A stretch of DNA of 64,000 bases from Cryptomeria japonica (GCF_030272615.1 NC_081413.1:162874849-162938848), one strand, 5' to 3'. Shown: positions 47,972 to 60,229, numbered from the stretch's first letter. Translations and numbers: made by a program. Notes: generated by a model from the letters alone, not told the origin.

Positions 47972-49432
47972 ATGATTCTCATCGAGGAAACCAAAGAATA
48001 CAATGTGGGGACTCCTGAAAATCCTCATATCATACATCTGGCATCTCTTCTCACTCCAGAGGAACAACCTAAATTTATAGAGCTCTTCCAGAAGCGTCAG
48101 ATCAACTTCGCATGGTCATATGTAGACATGCCTGGGCTTGATCTTGATTTAGTCATGCATCACCTCACTATTGCAGAAGGAGCCAAACCTGTCAAGCAGA
48201 AGCTTCGTAAGATGCATCCCCAGATTGGAGTGCTAGTCAAAATAGAACTCAAGAAACTCCTAGATGTCGGTTTCATTAGACCAATTGATTATGCAGAATG
48301 GATCTCCAATATTGTGCCAGTTGGCAAACCAAAAGGGGGCATCTGCATTTGTACTGACTTTAGAGATCTAAATAAGGCCTGTCCTAAGGATGACTTCCCC
48401 CTACCAAATATCGACATCATAGTGGATCTGACAGCAGGACATGCCATGCTTTCACCCATGGATGGTTTTTCAGGATACAATCAGATAAAGATCACACCAG
48501 AAGATCAACATAAGACCGCCTTCATATGTCCATGGGGCACATATTGCTGGAATGTAATGCCCTTCGGTCTCAAAAATGCAGGAGCAACCTATCAAAGAGC
48601 AATGACCACCATCTTCCATGACATGATGCATACCATGATGGAAGATTATGTGGATGACTTACTAGCAAAATCACTCACCAGAAAAGGACATCTCCACATC
48701 TTAGATAAAATCTTTGATAGACTGGAACAATACCATGTTCGACTCAACCCAAAGAAATGTGTCTTTGGAGTGACCTCCAGGAAGCTTCTAGGATACATTG
48801 TCTCAAGCAAAGGTATTGAGGTCGATCCAGCAAAGGTTAAGGCAATCATGGACATGCCACCTCCAAAGAATATCAGTCAGCTAAGGACATTACAAGAGCA
48901 ACTTCAATCCATCCAAAGATTCATTGCACAATTGGCCGATAAGTGTCACCCATTTACACACCTGCTACACAAGAACATCCGCTTTCAGTGGGATGCCCGA
49001 TGCTAGCAAGCATTTCAGACACTTAAAGACTATCTCATGAATCCATCATTGCTGATCCCACCAGATCCAAGTAGACCATTGTTACTCTATATCTCAGCAA
49101 CAAGTACAGCATTGGGTGTACTACTGGCACAACATAATGCAGAAGGAAAAGAGTGTGCTATTTACTATATCTCTCACACACTAGTGGGCTATGAACTCAA
49201 TTACACACCTATTGAGCGAGCTTGCCTACCAGTAATCTTAGCAGCTACTAAACTGAGGCACTATTTGTTAACACACAAGGTACAACTTATTGCAAAGATT
49301 GATCCACTCAAGTATTTACTCAGCAAAGTAGCATTGACAGGTCGCTTAGCCAAATGGGTGATGATTCTAAGTGAATTTGACATTGAGTATGTGGACTGTA
49401 AAGCTATCAAAGGGCAGGTCATTGTAGATTAG
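47972..49432 (+). pseudogene. D reverse transcriptase and first RNase H
   Basis: The RT core is clear: KPKGGICICTDFRDLNKACPKD, DGFSGYNQI, then MPFGLKNAGATYQ and the catalytic YVDD at about 48648. LGYIVSSKGIEVDP follows. A TAG at 49004-49006 precedes the RNase H domain (LLLYISATSTALGVLL, ECAIYYISHTL, ERACLPVILA, RLAKWVMILSEFDIEY), which ends at TAG 49430. The first catalytic Asp of this RNase H is replaced (SATSTA where DAS is usual), as expected when Tat elements rely on the second RNase H domain. Frame is shared with the next domain. Confidence 0.92.
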
Positions 49433-49927
49433 TTGGCCGATGCACCACTCATAGGTGATCATCCTCTCATTTCCAATTTTCCAGATGAAGAGATATTCAT
49501 TATCACAACAACACAACCATGGAAACTATATTTTGATGGTTCATACACTAGGCACGGCTCGGGGGCAGGCATTCTGTTTATCACACCTCAGGGTGATAGC
49601 ATCCCGAAGTCTTACAGGCTCACATTTCCATGCACAAAAAACATAGAAGAGTATGAGGCCTTGATCACAGGACTCAGGTTAGCCATACAATGGAAATTAC
49701 AAGAACTACAAGTATATGGCGATTCCCAACTAGTCATTCGACAAGCAACAGATGAATATCAGACCAAGGATGATAAAATCATGCCATATAAGCAAATGGT
49801 GGACAATCTAAAGGCATTATTTACTACTATCACTTTTAAGCAGATACCAAGAGATCAAAATCGAGCTACTGATGCCATGGCTACCATCGCATCTCTACTA
49901 GATCTTCCACAGAATTCAACACACTAA
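49433..49927 (+). pseudogene. D second RNase H-like domain (Tat signature)
   Basis: WKLYFDGSYTRHGSGAGI carries the first catalytic Asp. EEYEALITGLRLAI and VYGDSQLVI carry the Glu and second Asp, and RDQNRATDAMA the last Asp. This is the RVT_3-type RNase H acquired by the Tat lineage. It is in frame with RT and ends at TAA 49925-49927. Confidence 0.9.
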
Positions 49928-51270
49928 GAGTTCTTGGTAGAATAGCTTTGGATCCCCACTTATGATATCCCTGAATCTAAGATGATATGTCACCTTGTTG
50001 GTTCTGAATCCCCATGGTACAGTGAGTTCTACACCTATCTCCGCCATCACACCCTTCCTCCCAACCAATCGAATAACCAACGAAAAACCTTCATTCGCCA
50101 AACGGCTCAATATACCATTATTGTCGAAACCCTATACCGACGTGGTCTTGATGGTACTCTCCTTCGATGTCTGGAACAAGGTGAGATAACAAAGGCTTTG
50201 GAAGAGGTACATGAAGGAATTTGCGGGACTCATTCAAGTGGTCCATCACTCGCCAAGAAACTCCTGCGAGCTGGCTATTATTGGCCATCTATGGAAAAGG
50301 ATTCCTACTACTTTGTCAGAAAATGCAAGAAATGTCAAGTTCATGGTGACCTGATACATGCACCAGCTCAAGAACTGCAACCAATCACAACACCATGGCC
50401 TTTTTGTCAATGGGGTCTTGACCTTGTGGGTAAAATCCATCCATCTTCATCCAATGGCCATAAATTCATTATTACCGCCACCGAATATTTCACAAAGTGG
50501 ATCGAGGCTGTTCCACTTACCCAAGTCACCGGCAAGCAGATCGCCTCATTCATCCTCAACTACATCATCTGCCGGTATGGTGTGCCCATGTCCATCATCA
50601 CAGATAACGGTCTCCCTTTCAAAAATCAGGATGTCCGTGAACTTTGTGAGAAATTTCATATCCAACACCGCTTTTCCACCCCCTATTACCCACAAGGCAA
50701 TGGTCAGGCCGAAGCATCCAATAAAACATATTAAGAATCCTCAAAAAGATAGTCAATGATGTCGGCCATGATTGGCATGTTCAACTAAATCTAGCGCTAT
50801 GGGCATATCGAACTAGCATTTGAACCCCTACATGTGCAACTCCTTATTCATTGGTCTATGGTGCAGAAGCTATCTTGCCTATTGAGGTCAAGATACCATC
50901 ACTATGGGTTTTCTTGCACAATCTCATTGATGATGAAGCTTACAGAGTCTCACGTCTTCAGGACTTAGAGTTACTTGATGAGAAGCGACAAGCTGCATAC
51001 AACCACCTCAAAGCCTATCAGCAGTGCATGAGCAGAAGCTACAATCACCGAGTTACACCTCATACATTTGAGGTAGGTGATCTTGTTCTATGAGAGAATC
51101 CTCACAACCAACCAAACTGAGAACATCAGGGCAAGTTTGAATCAAACTGGCTGGGCCCATATGTTGTCACTACTATGTTCGGGTCCGGGGCATATCAGTG
51201 GGCTACATCAGAAGGAGAACCGCTTGCAGATCCAATCAACAGCATGCACCTCAAACGGTTTTATACCTAA
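49928..51270 (+). pseudogene. D integrase
   Basis: A zinc-binding HHCC-like N-terminus is partly seen (THSSGPSLAKKL, then VRKCKKCQVHG). The catalytic core follows: GLDLVGKI (Asp), ITDNGLPF (Asp) and YPQGNGQAEASNK (Glu). A one-base shift occurs near 50725. The frame then continues RILKKIVNDVG, LVYGAEAILPIE, and the C-terminal GPYVV motif to TAA 51268-51270. Stops include TGA at 50821, 51091 and 51118. By position after RT it is a Ty3/gypsy integrase. Confidence 0.9.
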
Positions 51271-53710
51271 GCTATATAGAGCATCAGGCTCCCCTACATA
51301 CCAGAAAATACCAAAAACATTTAGAAAAATGTCCTGAAGAAAATACAAAAACATTCAAAAAAAGTAAAGAAAAATCATCCATCCAAACGGTGAACAACCA
51401 CTCCGGTGGCACCTTGGGTAAGTACGGTGGTGAAAACCTGGCAAACAGGTGCCACTCGTAAAGGCTATGGCTCCATTGTCTTTTAGACTTGTTGCGATCA
51501 CATCTACTTCATACATACATCCATCCATCCAAAAAACATGGCTTGTTATTCCTCTGCAATTATGATAGTACTCCATACATCTTGCATCCCGCTTTTTCAT
51601 AGTCATGTCTAAAACTGGGGGCAATGCCTTTAACCTATTGAAGGAAGTGGATTCTACATTGTCTTATGATTCATTAAGTTCTTCATTCAAACAATCATCA
51701 AAAATCCAAAAACATTCAAAAATATCTCGCAAAAATACCAAAAACATTCAAAACAATTCAAAATCCAAAAACATCAACAAAACCATTGAAAAATCACACA
51801 AAAACATGGCAACACCTTGTACATACCCATCCAAGCAGATACCAAAATAAACATTGACAAACTACTCACACAATGACCATTTACCAATCAACCACACAAT
51901 CAACATCAACAATCAAACTGTCTTCAACAAGGATGCATCCTTCCTTACCAAAACAAAGACAAAAGTGACGTTTTCTTTGACAAGAAAATTATGTTAAGCT
52001 ATCAAATACTTGGTTGATTTGTGAGTAAAATGGTTCGTTTATCTGTATCAGGATCTTGCAGCATTGTTTTGTATCATTTGCGCATTATTTCCGATGAAGT
52101 TTTGGGGCATGTATTAATGGTGTCTACATGGGAAGTTCACTAAGCTATGTGATCATAGGCAAAAATATAGTCATAGATCACTACGGCTTGCTGACTACAG
52201 CGTATACCTCAACCATATGAGCATGAACCATTACCAAGGATCCATATTCTTTATTCTTTATGTATATACTGTTTGTTTGCAAGTACAATGCTCTTTCTTT
52301 GGTTCCTCCTACCTCATCCAAACTGGATAAAGGTTTTATCTCTTATTACGGTATGCACTTGTCTCAGGATATGATCATCCTAAGATCAAGGAGGACGATC
52401 CAAGTCATCAATGAAAGGAGATAATCCTTGTCTGTTCCGCAAGCAATACTCAGGTCAACTTGATCCATTATATCAAGTTGCTTATATTAACTTGCTATAT
52501 AAAATCCATGTAAGAAATACTCTAGTCATCTTGAATCTTTATGTCAAGTTGCTTGTATTTTCTTACAACATTTTAAAGCTCAATGATGAAAAATAAAGCA
52601 CTATGGATCGTCATCTCATCTCATCTATATATATTGCATTTCATTGCATTCCATCCATCCATACATTCATAAATAGCTGCATATCATTCATACATAGTCA
52701 TAATAATGCATACTCTATTTTCCTCTTCTTCCATAGGAATGAGTCATAGGTTCTCCATTTCTTCTATCTAACATCGACCCCCCCCCCTCACCCTCCCCAT
52801 CTCGATAATCAACATCACATACCCTACATCGTTTCTCAATCAACCCAATCAAGCCACGTGCATCACCATCCATCTCTAAATAGGAGGGATTGTGTTTCCT
52901 ATGCTAAGTCATCCAATAAGCCAAGCAAGTTACTCTCTCTGCATAGGTACATCAACTCACACACACCTAGACTCTCAACAGATATTTTGATCAAGTATCT
53001 TTGGGTCTCAATAGGTAATCGATTATGGTAATCCTAGACTACATCAGGCATTTATCATAATGACCTAGTCTCAACGAGGCTGCCATGATTCCCCACAACC
53101 ATCCATCACACGCACACACTATCAATTGATCAACCAATCAAACACAATCCAACAAACAATTACATCAATTGTCTACGTCTCAACGAGTATTTTGCTTCAT
53201 ATACCTTGACTTCATCGGGCAATTATATCAATTGTCTAAGTCACATCAGGTCACTTTGATTCACTTACTCAGACTTTATCATGTCCAAGCAACCAACTGA
53301 CATCAACTGTCACGCTTTGACTTGACCAGGGCAATTAAACCGATTGCACCAGATTGTCCAACCAATTTTGATCAATTGTATAGCATCAATCCAAACCCCA
53401 CACTACATCTGCTATGTATCTCTTGCATGACCTCAGGGTACCCACTAGCTTGTTGTTTCTTCATATTCACTCCATTTTCTCCCATTATTTCATCATTAGT
53501 TCTAATTTCTTCTATTCTACATCCCCTCCACTTTTCATTCTTTTTCGAGAGACCGCCCGATTTTTCAAAAAAAAAAAAAAAAAAAATTCGGCCCATCTCT
53601 CGAGGGGGCATACCACACATTAAATTTACATTTTATGGGGCATTTCTTCACACCTATTTTTCTTTCTTTGAAACGACGCAATAAACCGCACCGTCTCGAA
53701 GAGGGGCAAA
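51271..53710 (+). other. D 3' spacer with polypurine tract
   Basis: This 2.4-kb region after pol has no supported ORF. It has AAAACATTCAAAA-type repeats (51300-51790), CATCCATCCA runs, a poly-A stretch of about 20 (53567-53586) and recurring phrases on the theme CATCAGGCA/TCTCAACGAG (53000-53300). The purine tract AGAGGGGCAAA (53700-53710) abuts the 3' LTR and is the probable plus-strand primer. Long 3' spacers are normal in Tat elements. Confidence 0.65.
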
Positions 53711-55513
53711 TGTAGTCACATAAATTTGTCCACTTAATTAAATGAATACTTAGTATTTATTTGATTATTTAACCATCAATTAATGAATTAATTAAATTAA
53801 TATTTAATTAATTCATCTTAACCCTCTTCTCCTATTAATTAAATAAATTATTCAATTTATTTGATTTAATTCACTTAACCAAATTCAGACCATTAATTAA
53901 ATAAATAAATCATATTTGTTTAATTAAATCTTCTCTCACATTTAAATAAATTAATATTTATTTAAATCCCCCAAAATCCCACCTCTCACATTTAAATAAA
54001 TTAACATTTATTTAAATCAACTTTATCCTCTACCCACTTGTATTTTCCTACAAATGCAAGTTGCACAATTATTTTAAATAAATAATTTATTTAAATCACC
54101 TTTATCCTCCACCCACTTGTATTTTCCTACAAAAGCAAGTTGCACAACTATTTTAAATAAATTATTTATTTAAAATCCTATTTATCCTCACCCACTTGAA
54201 ACCTTTAATGGTTTCCCTTAAAGTATTCAAACTTGATGGCTTTAAAGTCTTCAAACTTGATGGCTTCCTTCTATAGTCTTCTTAAGACTTTAATGGTTTT
54301 CCTTAAAGTCTTCAAGCCTTTAATGGTTTCCCTCAAAGTCTTCAAGCATTTTAATGCTTTATCTTCATTTTTCTCATTTAAATAAATTAATATTTATTTG
54401 AATATTTATCCAAATGCAAATTACACCATTTAATTGAAATAAATGATTTTATTTTAATTGAAAATACCAAAATTTCTCCCACTTGCATTTTCCTACAAAA
54501 TCCACTTGCATGCCTAAACCCCTTCTAGAATTTTCTAATCACTTCTAAATAGCCTAACCCCTTCTTTAAACTTTGTCACATTCCTAAGCAAAAGGGAAGT
54601 CACTTCTCAAACCCTCAAAGTCTTTGATAACCATTAAAGGCTTTCAACCTTCAACCACTAAATGGCTCAAAGTCTTTGATAACCATTGAAGGCTTTCAAC
54701 CTTCAACCACTTAATACCCAAGGTCTCTAATAACCATTAATGGTTACCTCAAACCCTCCCACATGGTTAAAACATTTGTTTTGACTCAACCTCTACCCAA
54801 CCCAAAGGTCTCATCAGGCCATTAATGCTTTGACCATGATTATCTCTTAAACATTTTCATAAAGGTTTATCCTTGGATTAACTCTTAATCCAGTGGGTAA
54901 TCTTAATTTGGACTTGACCCTTAGCCTCTAGATAACCATGAGGTCTTCTCATGCCTTTAATGCCTCCAACCTCTTCTCTCAACCCAATCCTATGTTGACA
55001 CTTGTCACCATTTTATTGGTGCCAATTGTGCACATGGATCCCCAACTTTCAAACTTGGCCCTTGATTAAACCATTCAATCTTAACCCTTCATTTCCCCAT
55101 TTCTTCTATAAATAGAACCCTTCTCCTCAAGCAAAAAAAAGAAGCATTAGAGTATTGTTGTTATACTGGCATTAGCATAGAGCTTTTTCATAGCATCACT
55201 ATCTACTCTTGCATAGCATTTGCTTATCATATTCAACTATCTTGAATCTCCATATGGCATCCATGGCTAGTGCTAAAAGCTGAGAGCTACACTCATTTGG
55301 GACTTGGAGAGGAGAGGAACAAGGGAGGAGCAACTATGAGCATCTTGATTAGCTATTTTATTCTATGTTTATATGCTTTCTATTTCATGCTTAATATCTC
55401 TCTTGATATGCCTGTTTAGGATAATCTTTTGTTGCTAACACTAACGTTTGTTTCTTGTGCTCTTGTGTGTGTTGCCATCAAACAGATTTTCTAATCCTTT
55501 TTGCAGAGCATCA
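53711..55513 (+). repeat. D 3' LTR
   Basis: The LTR is 1,803 bp. It differs from the 5' LTR by about 20 bases plus one 24-bp tandem duplication near 54217-54264 (CTTCAAACTTGATGGC repeated). Confidence 0.93.
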
Positions 55514-55518
55514 ACATA

Positions 55519-55654
55519 TATTTAAATATAGAATAATTAATTTGAAAATTAGTCAAATTAAGTCAAATTAAGACCCCAATTCAAGTCAAATTATTTATAA
55601 TTAAGTCAAATTAATTTACAATTTTGCATATATAAATTAATTAATAGGTCCTAA
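55519..55654. other. AT-rich spacer right of D
   Basis: This short AT-rich strip has repeated AAGTCAAATTA words. No genes were seen. It continues the older locus. Confidence 0.6.
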
Positions 55655-56700
55655 CTTGGTCTTATGTGGGACCCTAATAGGTCTTAAGGGGTGCACATGT
55701 GTCACAAGGGGCCTTTCGTGGTCATAAGGGGTCACACATGTGTTCTAACACATGCGTGACCCCTTAGGACCACATAAGACCCCTTGCGACACCATTTGGT
55801 CTTTTATGGTCCTAATAGGTCTTAAGGGGTGTGCGTGTGTCTCAAGGGACCTTTAGTGGTCCTAAGGGGTCACACGTGTTCTAACACATGCGTGACCCCT
55901 TAGGACCACATAAGATCCCTTGCAACACCATTTGGTCTTATGTGGTCCTAATAGGTCCTAAGGGGTGCACATGTGTCGCAAGGGGCCTTAAGTGGTCCTA
56001 AGGTGTCATGCATGTGTTAGAACACAAATGTGTGACCCCTTAGGACCACATAAGACCCCTCGCAACACCATTTGGTCTTATGTGGTCCTAATAGGTCCTA
56101 AGGGGTGCACATGTGTCGCAAGGGGCCTTTAGTGGTCCTAAGGGGTCACACATGTGTTCTAACACGTGTGACCCCTTAGGACCACATATGACCCCTTGTG
56201 ACACCATTTGGTCTTTTGTGGTCCTAATAGGTCCTAAGGGGTGCATATGTGTCGCAAGGGGCCTTAAGTGGTCCTAAGGGGTCACACATGTGTTCTAACA
56301 CATGCATGATCCCTTAGGACCACATATGACCTCTTGCAACACCATTTGGTCTTATGTGGTCCTAATAGGTCCTAAGGGGTGCACATGTGTCGCAAGGGGC
56401 CTTTAGTGGTCCTGAGGGGTCACACATGTGTTCTAACACATGTGTGACCCCTTAGGACCACATAAGACCCCTTGCGACACCATTTGGTCTTATGTGGTTC
56501 TAATAGGTCCTAAGGGGTGCACATGTGCCGCAAGGGGCCTTAAGTGGTCCTAAGGGGTCACACATGTGTTCTAACACATACATGACCCCTTAGGACCACA
56601 TAAGACCCTTTGCAACACCATTTGGTTTTATGTGATCCTAATAGGTCCTAAGGGGTGCACATGTGTCACAAGGGGCGTTAAGTAATCGTAAGTGGTCATA
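55655..56700 (+). repeat. 138-bp tandem array of hairpin-forming units
   Basis: Seven to eight units occur; the phrase ACCATTTGGT starts at 55791, 55927, 56067, 56203, 56341, 56479 and 56617 (periods 136-140). Each unit holds an inverted repeat with arms of about 25 bp, GTGGTCCTAAGGGGTCACAC against GTGACCCCTTAGGACCAC, around a TTCTAA loop. Unit differences are few, so amplification is recent or the array is homogenised. No protein is encoded. Confidence 0.9.
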
Positions 56701-56909
56701 TAAAATAATTATATACTCCTTAGGATGTATACATACACATACATACATATATACACCTCAGGACATGCTATCAGAGGTCATGTGTGGTCTTGAGGGGTCA
56801 CACACATGTCATACACCTCAGGCGTGTGACCCTTCAGGACCACACACGACCCTTGATAGCATGTCCTAAGGTGTATGTATGTCCTAAGGCATATATAATT
56901 ATTTTATGT
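56698..56909. repeat. Foldback repeat (~210 bp)
   Basis: The left arm, 56698 to about 56808, runs from TAAAATAATTATAT through ACACCTCAGGACATGCTATC to GGGGTCACAC. It is mirrored by the right arm at 56823-56909 (GTGTGACCC ... GATAGCATGTCCTAAGGTGT ... ATAATTATTTTATG). A loop of about 14 bp lies between. It shares the GTGGTCCTGAGGGGTCACAC theme with the neighbouring array. Confidence 0.8.
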
Positions 56910-57180
56910 CTATTTATGTATCTATGCACGTATGTATTTATGTATGTGTATGTATGTATGTAGACCTAGGTATGTATGTGTATGTATTTTTATGTATGTA
57001 TGTATGTATGTAGGTAGGTATGTATGTTTGTGTATGTGTGTATGTAGGTTTGTATGTATGTGTATGTATGTGTACATATGTATGTAGGTTTGTATACATA
57101 TGTGTATGTATGTGTGTAGGTATGTATGTATGTATGTGTATGTTTGTGTATGTATTTGTATGTATGTGTGTATTTATTTT
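56910..57180 (+). repeat. TATG/TGTA microsatellite
   Basis: This is an imperfect (TATG)n run with TGTG and TAGG variants. ORFs across it on both strands are artefacts. Confidence 0.9.
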
Positions 57181-57439
57181 CTAATATTCTCAACTAATAT
57201 GATAGAATATATACAGAAAGTATATATATATTTTAAAAACTTAAAAAGAAAAAATTCTATCAAATATTTAATTTTCTATTAAAAACTATTTAAGAAAAAA
57301 CAATATAAATTAATATGTTAAAATAAATGCATTTAAAAAAAAAATGATACTTACTACCGAAACGCTTCTAGCTAGATCTCTGTGATTTTTTGCCCCCTCT
57401 TGCTCAATTCCAAGCCACTCTTTGCAAAATGAGGGGCTT

Positions 57440-57620
57440 GGGCGAATTTTGGCTCTTATATAGGGCAAGGGTGTTCCAGTTGGAACAGCCTTGCCACATG
57501 AGCACTGCGTGGTTGCCAAATCGGGCCAAATCAGTCCGATCAGAAGCATTCTGGCTGAAACACTTCCGATCGGAACCCTTCTGGCCGGAACATGCATTGT
57601 TAGCCTAAAGTGCGACACAG
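57440..57620 (-). promoter_or_regulatory. Minus-strand promoter with palindromic repeats
   Basis: On the minus strand CCTATATAAGAG (about 57456-57468) is a good TATA box. Upstream (57475-57600) are about five degenerate palindromes of the type TTCCGATCGGAA, TTCTGGCCGGAA, TCCGATCAGAA and TTCCAGTTGGAAC. Further out, CACTTTAGGCTAAC ends near 57613. This could be the 5' end and promoter of the older minus-strand locus, possibly CACTA-like. A donor-like GTAAGTATC on the minus strand near 57345-57353 would end a first exon. Confidence 0.4.
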
Positions 57621-60130
57621 ATCCGTACGATCACCCACATAACTTAGATTAAATTATAAAAGAGGAAAGGGTTGAAAGGAAGATTAATTTGGAGATAAAT
57701 GGTATCTGACATTGCATTACTCCTAAATAGACCAGTGCTTATCCATTGGGCCATGAAACGAGACATACAACCGCAATAAACCTTTTATTAGCAAATTGAC
57801 TCAAACTAGTAGATTCAGTACATGTTAATGCCTGACATTAACGAATCTTCTCTTATTGCCCTAAAATTATACTCATAGACCCTTATTGTACTACTCAATT
57901 CACAATAGCATGCATATAGAATTTAGTTCTTTCCTTGAAAGAAACTCATACACATTCTACACAATTACAAGAAATCCATAATGACAAATCTGCATATCCT
58001 TGATATTAAGATTCATATGAAATCTAAAAATACAATATGGAGACAACTTCATGACAATTTTCCTTGAATGCACAAACTAATTGACATTTCTTAACAATCA
58101 GAAAATTATAGCCTACAACAAGCATTTCCTATTTACATGTCCGAGACAATAGAAAATTCAAAACCTGTACAACTGAGAAAGAAGAAGAATAAATAGAAGA
58201 AGAAAGAGCTCCAGATCTGCATGTTTACTGAGGGTTGTCCTCTTCTAGAATCTGATTTGCCTCAACACCTGTCCTTCCTCTCTCCTCTATCTACAATAGA
58301 AAAAATACCCTGCCCTTTCAATAGTCTTCTCTGCACTTTTCCCCTTTGCAAACTGAAAATATTCCCCGTTTTGTACTCTTTCTTTCTTGTGAATACATTC
58401 TTATTCATGTTGCACTTTACCATTTCATTTCCACTTTACCCCTCAATGAAAACACTTGCCTTATTCCCATCTTGATTTCACTTTTCGTAAAAAACAACAT
58501 TGCACTTTTATCTATGGGTGAAATCAATTTGTTGTTGTAGGAGTATGTTGTATTTCAAATACATCTTGTATTTTTCCCTTGAGTGATAAAAAATTCAATC
58601 ACTCTTGATTTAATCATGTAAAACTCCTATGAATATGCTTTCACGCAAGTGAAAATAACTCTTTCATTTTTACTCTATTGTTGGCACATTACTTTACCAC
58701 TAGAACCAATAATAATGCCCTTTTGGAAACACTAGAATAATCATTTTACTTCAATCTTTCACTCTAAATAATTAAAATTATTCCATTAATGTTAAACTGG
58801 AGCATATAGAATTTGACCGGAAACAATGCGAAACAATGCCAAACAATTCCCACTCTTGGCTTGTTCAGAAAAAAGAGGCACTGGCAAAACTATGCAGTTT
58901 AGCTTTTACATCAGCCAACTACATTGCCTAGAAGGTCTCTAAAACCTTTTGAACAAACCCATTCACATGAAATGGCATTGATTTGATAAAATTTTAAAAC
59001 ACTTCACATGGCATGTCCAAGCATCCACATTCTGCATTCATTTCCACCAAAGTATTTCCAGATATAATATCTGACAACACTCCTTTATCCCTAATGCTTT
59101 GGCAGCAGTCCCCTCACTATTCCAAATCTCCCACGTTGGCATAAGAAAAGGGCGTTGGCAAAAAAATTATGGCGTATGGCTTTACTCCAACTATTTCATT
59201 TACATTAAAGCTTTTTAAAAACTTCCAGCACAATTATATTCTGCACATATCCTAAAATTATTGCAGCCAACCCCTTCATGCTTTGATGGATGTCTATTCA
59301 CTACTTCAAAATTCCCTTGTAGGCGTGAACAGGAGGATGTTGGGAAGAAGGTGTGGTGATTGTCTTTACATTTTCTCTTCATATGCTTGAAAGCATTTAA
59401 ATTTGGTAACAACAAATGCACATCGTGCATTCACTTGGACTACAATTATCATGCCATTCAGGGATTACAATTCCTTGAGGCATCCTTAAAACTACACGCT
59501 TTATGCTATGCTCCCACATTACGCATTTCATTATGGCAATTGAAACTATGATATTTGACAAATTTCATCTGTGCTTTATGCTCCAATAGATGCTCACGCC
59601 TTCGTCCACGGCCCCCAAATTGGTACAAGTGAGAATGATTTTGAAAGAGGTTGTGGAAAATGACGTTACACTTGCCATTGCATTTCCTTGAAGTTTCTAA
59701 AGTTTTGTTAGAAAATACATTCCATGATATGGAATCACTTTCAAGGCATTCTTAACAGTTTAGGCCTTGTGTTATGGTTCCATATTTTGCATACATTGCT
59801 AGCAGGCGTTGCAGCTACAACATCTGACAAATCTCCTCATCGTGTGTGCTTTAATAGCTATCACACCATGCTCCAAAGGAACTCTTCGCTAACTCAAGCA
59901 GGATCGATGAATGGCTACCAAGGCATTGTAAATAATCTCACTCCATTCTTGTTTTGATGAACATTCTCTACAAAGAAAACCCTAACATGCTCTCGTGCAA
60001 CATTCTTCTTGCCCTAATTCTCGCAAAACTGGGGTACTTCCTTTGTAAATTGACTTGTCACCACTAGCAGCAACAAAATATATACTTTAAAATGATATAT
60101 GAATCGAGCTCAAAATTGGACGAGATCAAA
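57621..60130. other. Non-coding region, no features recognised
   Basis: AT-rich DNA. Short ORFs at 58221-58540, 59215-59551 and 59724-59957 are scattered and unrelated to any domain I recognise. Weakly repeated phrases (GTTGGCAAAA, TTTGGCAGCAG, CTCCCACGTTGGC) at 58850-59200 hint at old duplications. Confidence 0.5.
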
Positions 60131-60170
60131 ACTGGAGGCTTCTGATACCATACCAAGACCCGTGACATTC
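60131..60170 (-). other. Possible copia primer-binding site
   Basis: On the minus strand GGTCTTGGTA is followed by TGGTATCAGAAGCC (60150-60137), two bases off the Met-tRNA primer site. If real, an LTR lies to the right (60151 onward) and a minus-strand element body to the left. No partner LTR or Gag was found. Confidence 0.35.
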
Positions 60171-60229
60171 TCCATTTTTTCCATTTTGCAACTTTTTTGG
60201 GTCACCAAATTTAGCTCAGAACATCTCTA

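Larger units (their letters stand above)
39466..55513 (+). mobile_element. D: complete Tat-lineage Ty3/gypsy LTR retrotransposon
   Basis: The element is 16,048 bp with LTRs 39466-41244 and 53711-55513 (TGTAGTC...ATCA) and a perfect ACATA duplication (39461-39465 and 55514-55518). Gene order is gag, protease, G-patch spacer, RT, RNase H, second RNase H-like domain, integrase. Integrase after RT places it in Ty3/gypsy, and the second RNase H domain is a known mark of the Tat lineage (Ogre/Retand group). It has a long 2.7-kb leader and a 2.4-kb 3' spacer, also usual there. The LTRs are about 99% identical by eye, yet the genes carry many stops and several frameshifts. Confidence 0.93.

Noticed and set aside
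55655-56700. CRISPR-like regular array
   Set aside because: Units of ~138 bp are almost fully repeated with no unique spacers, and the context is plant nuclear DNA; it is a tandem repeat.
56990-57193. Thr/His/Tyr repeat ORF
   Set aside because: Produced by the TATG microsatellite.
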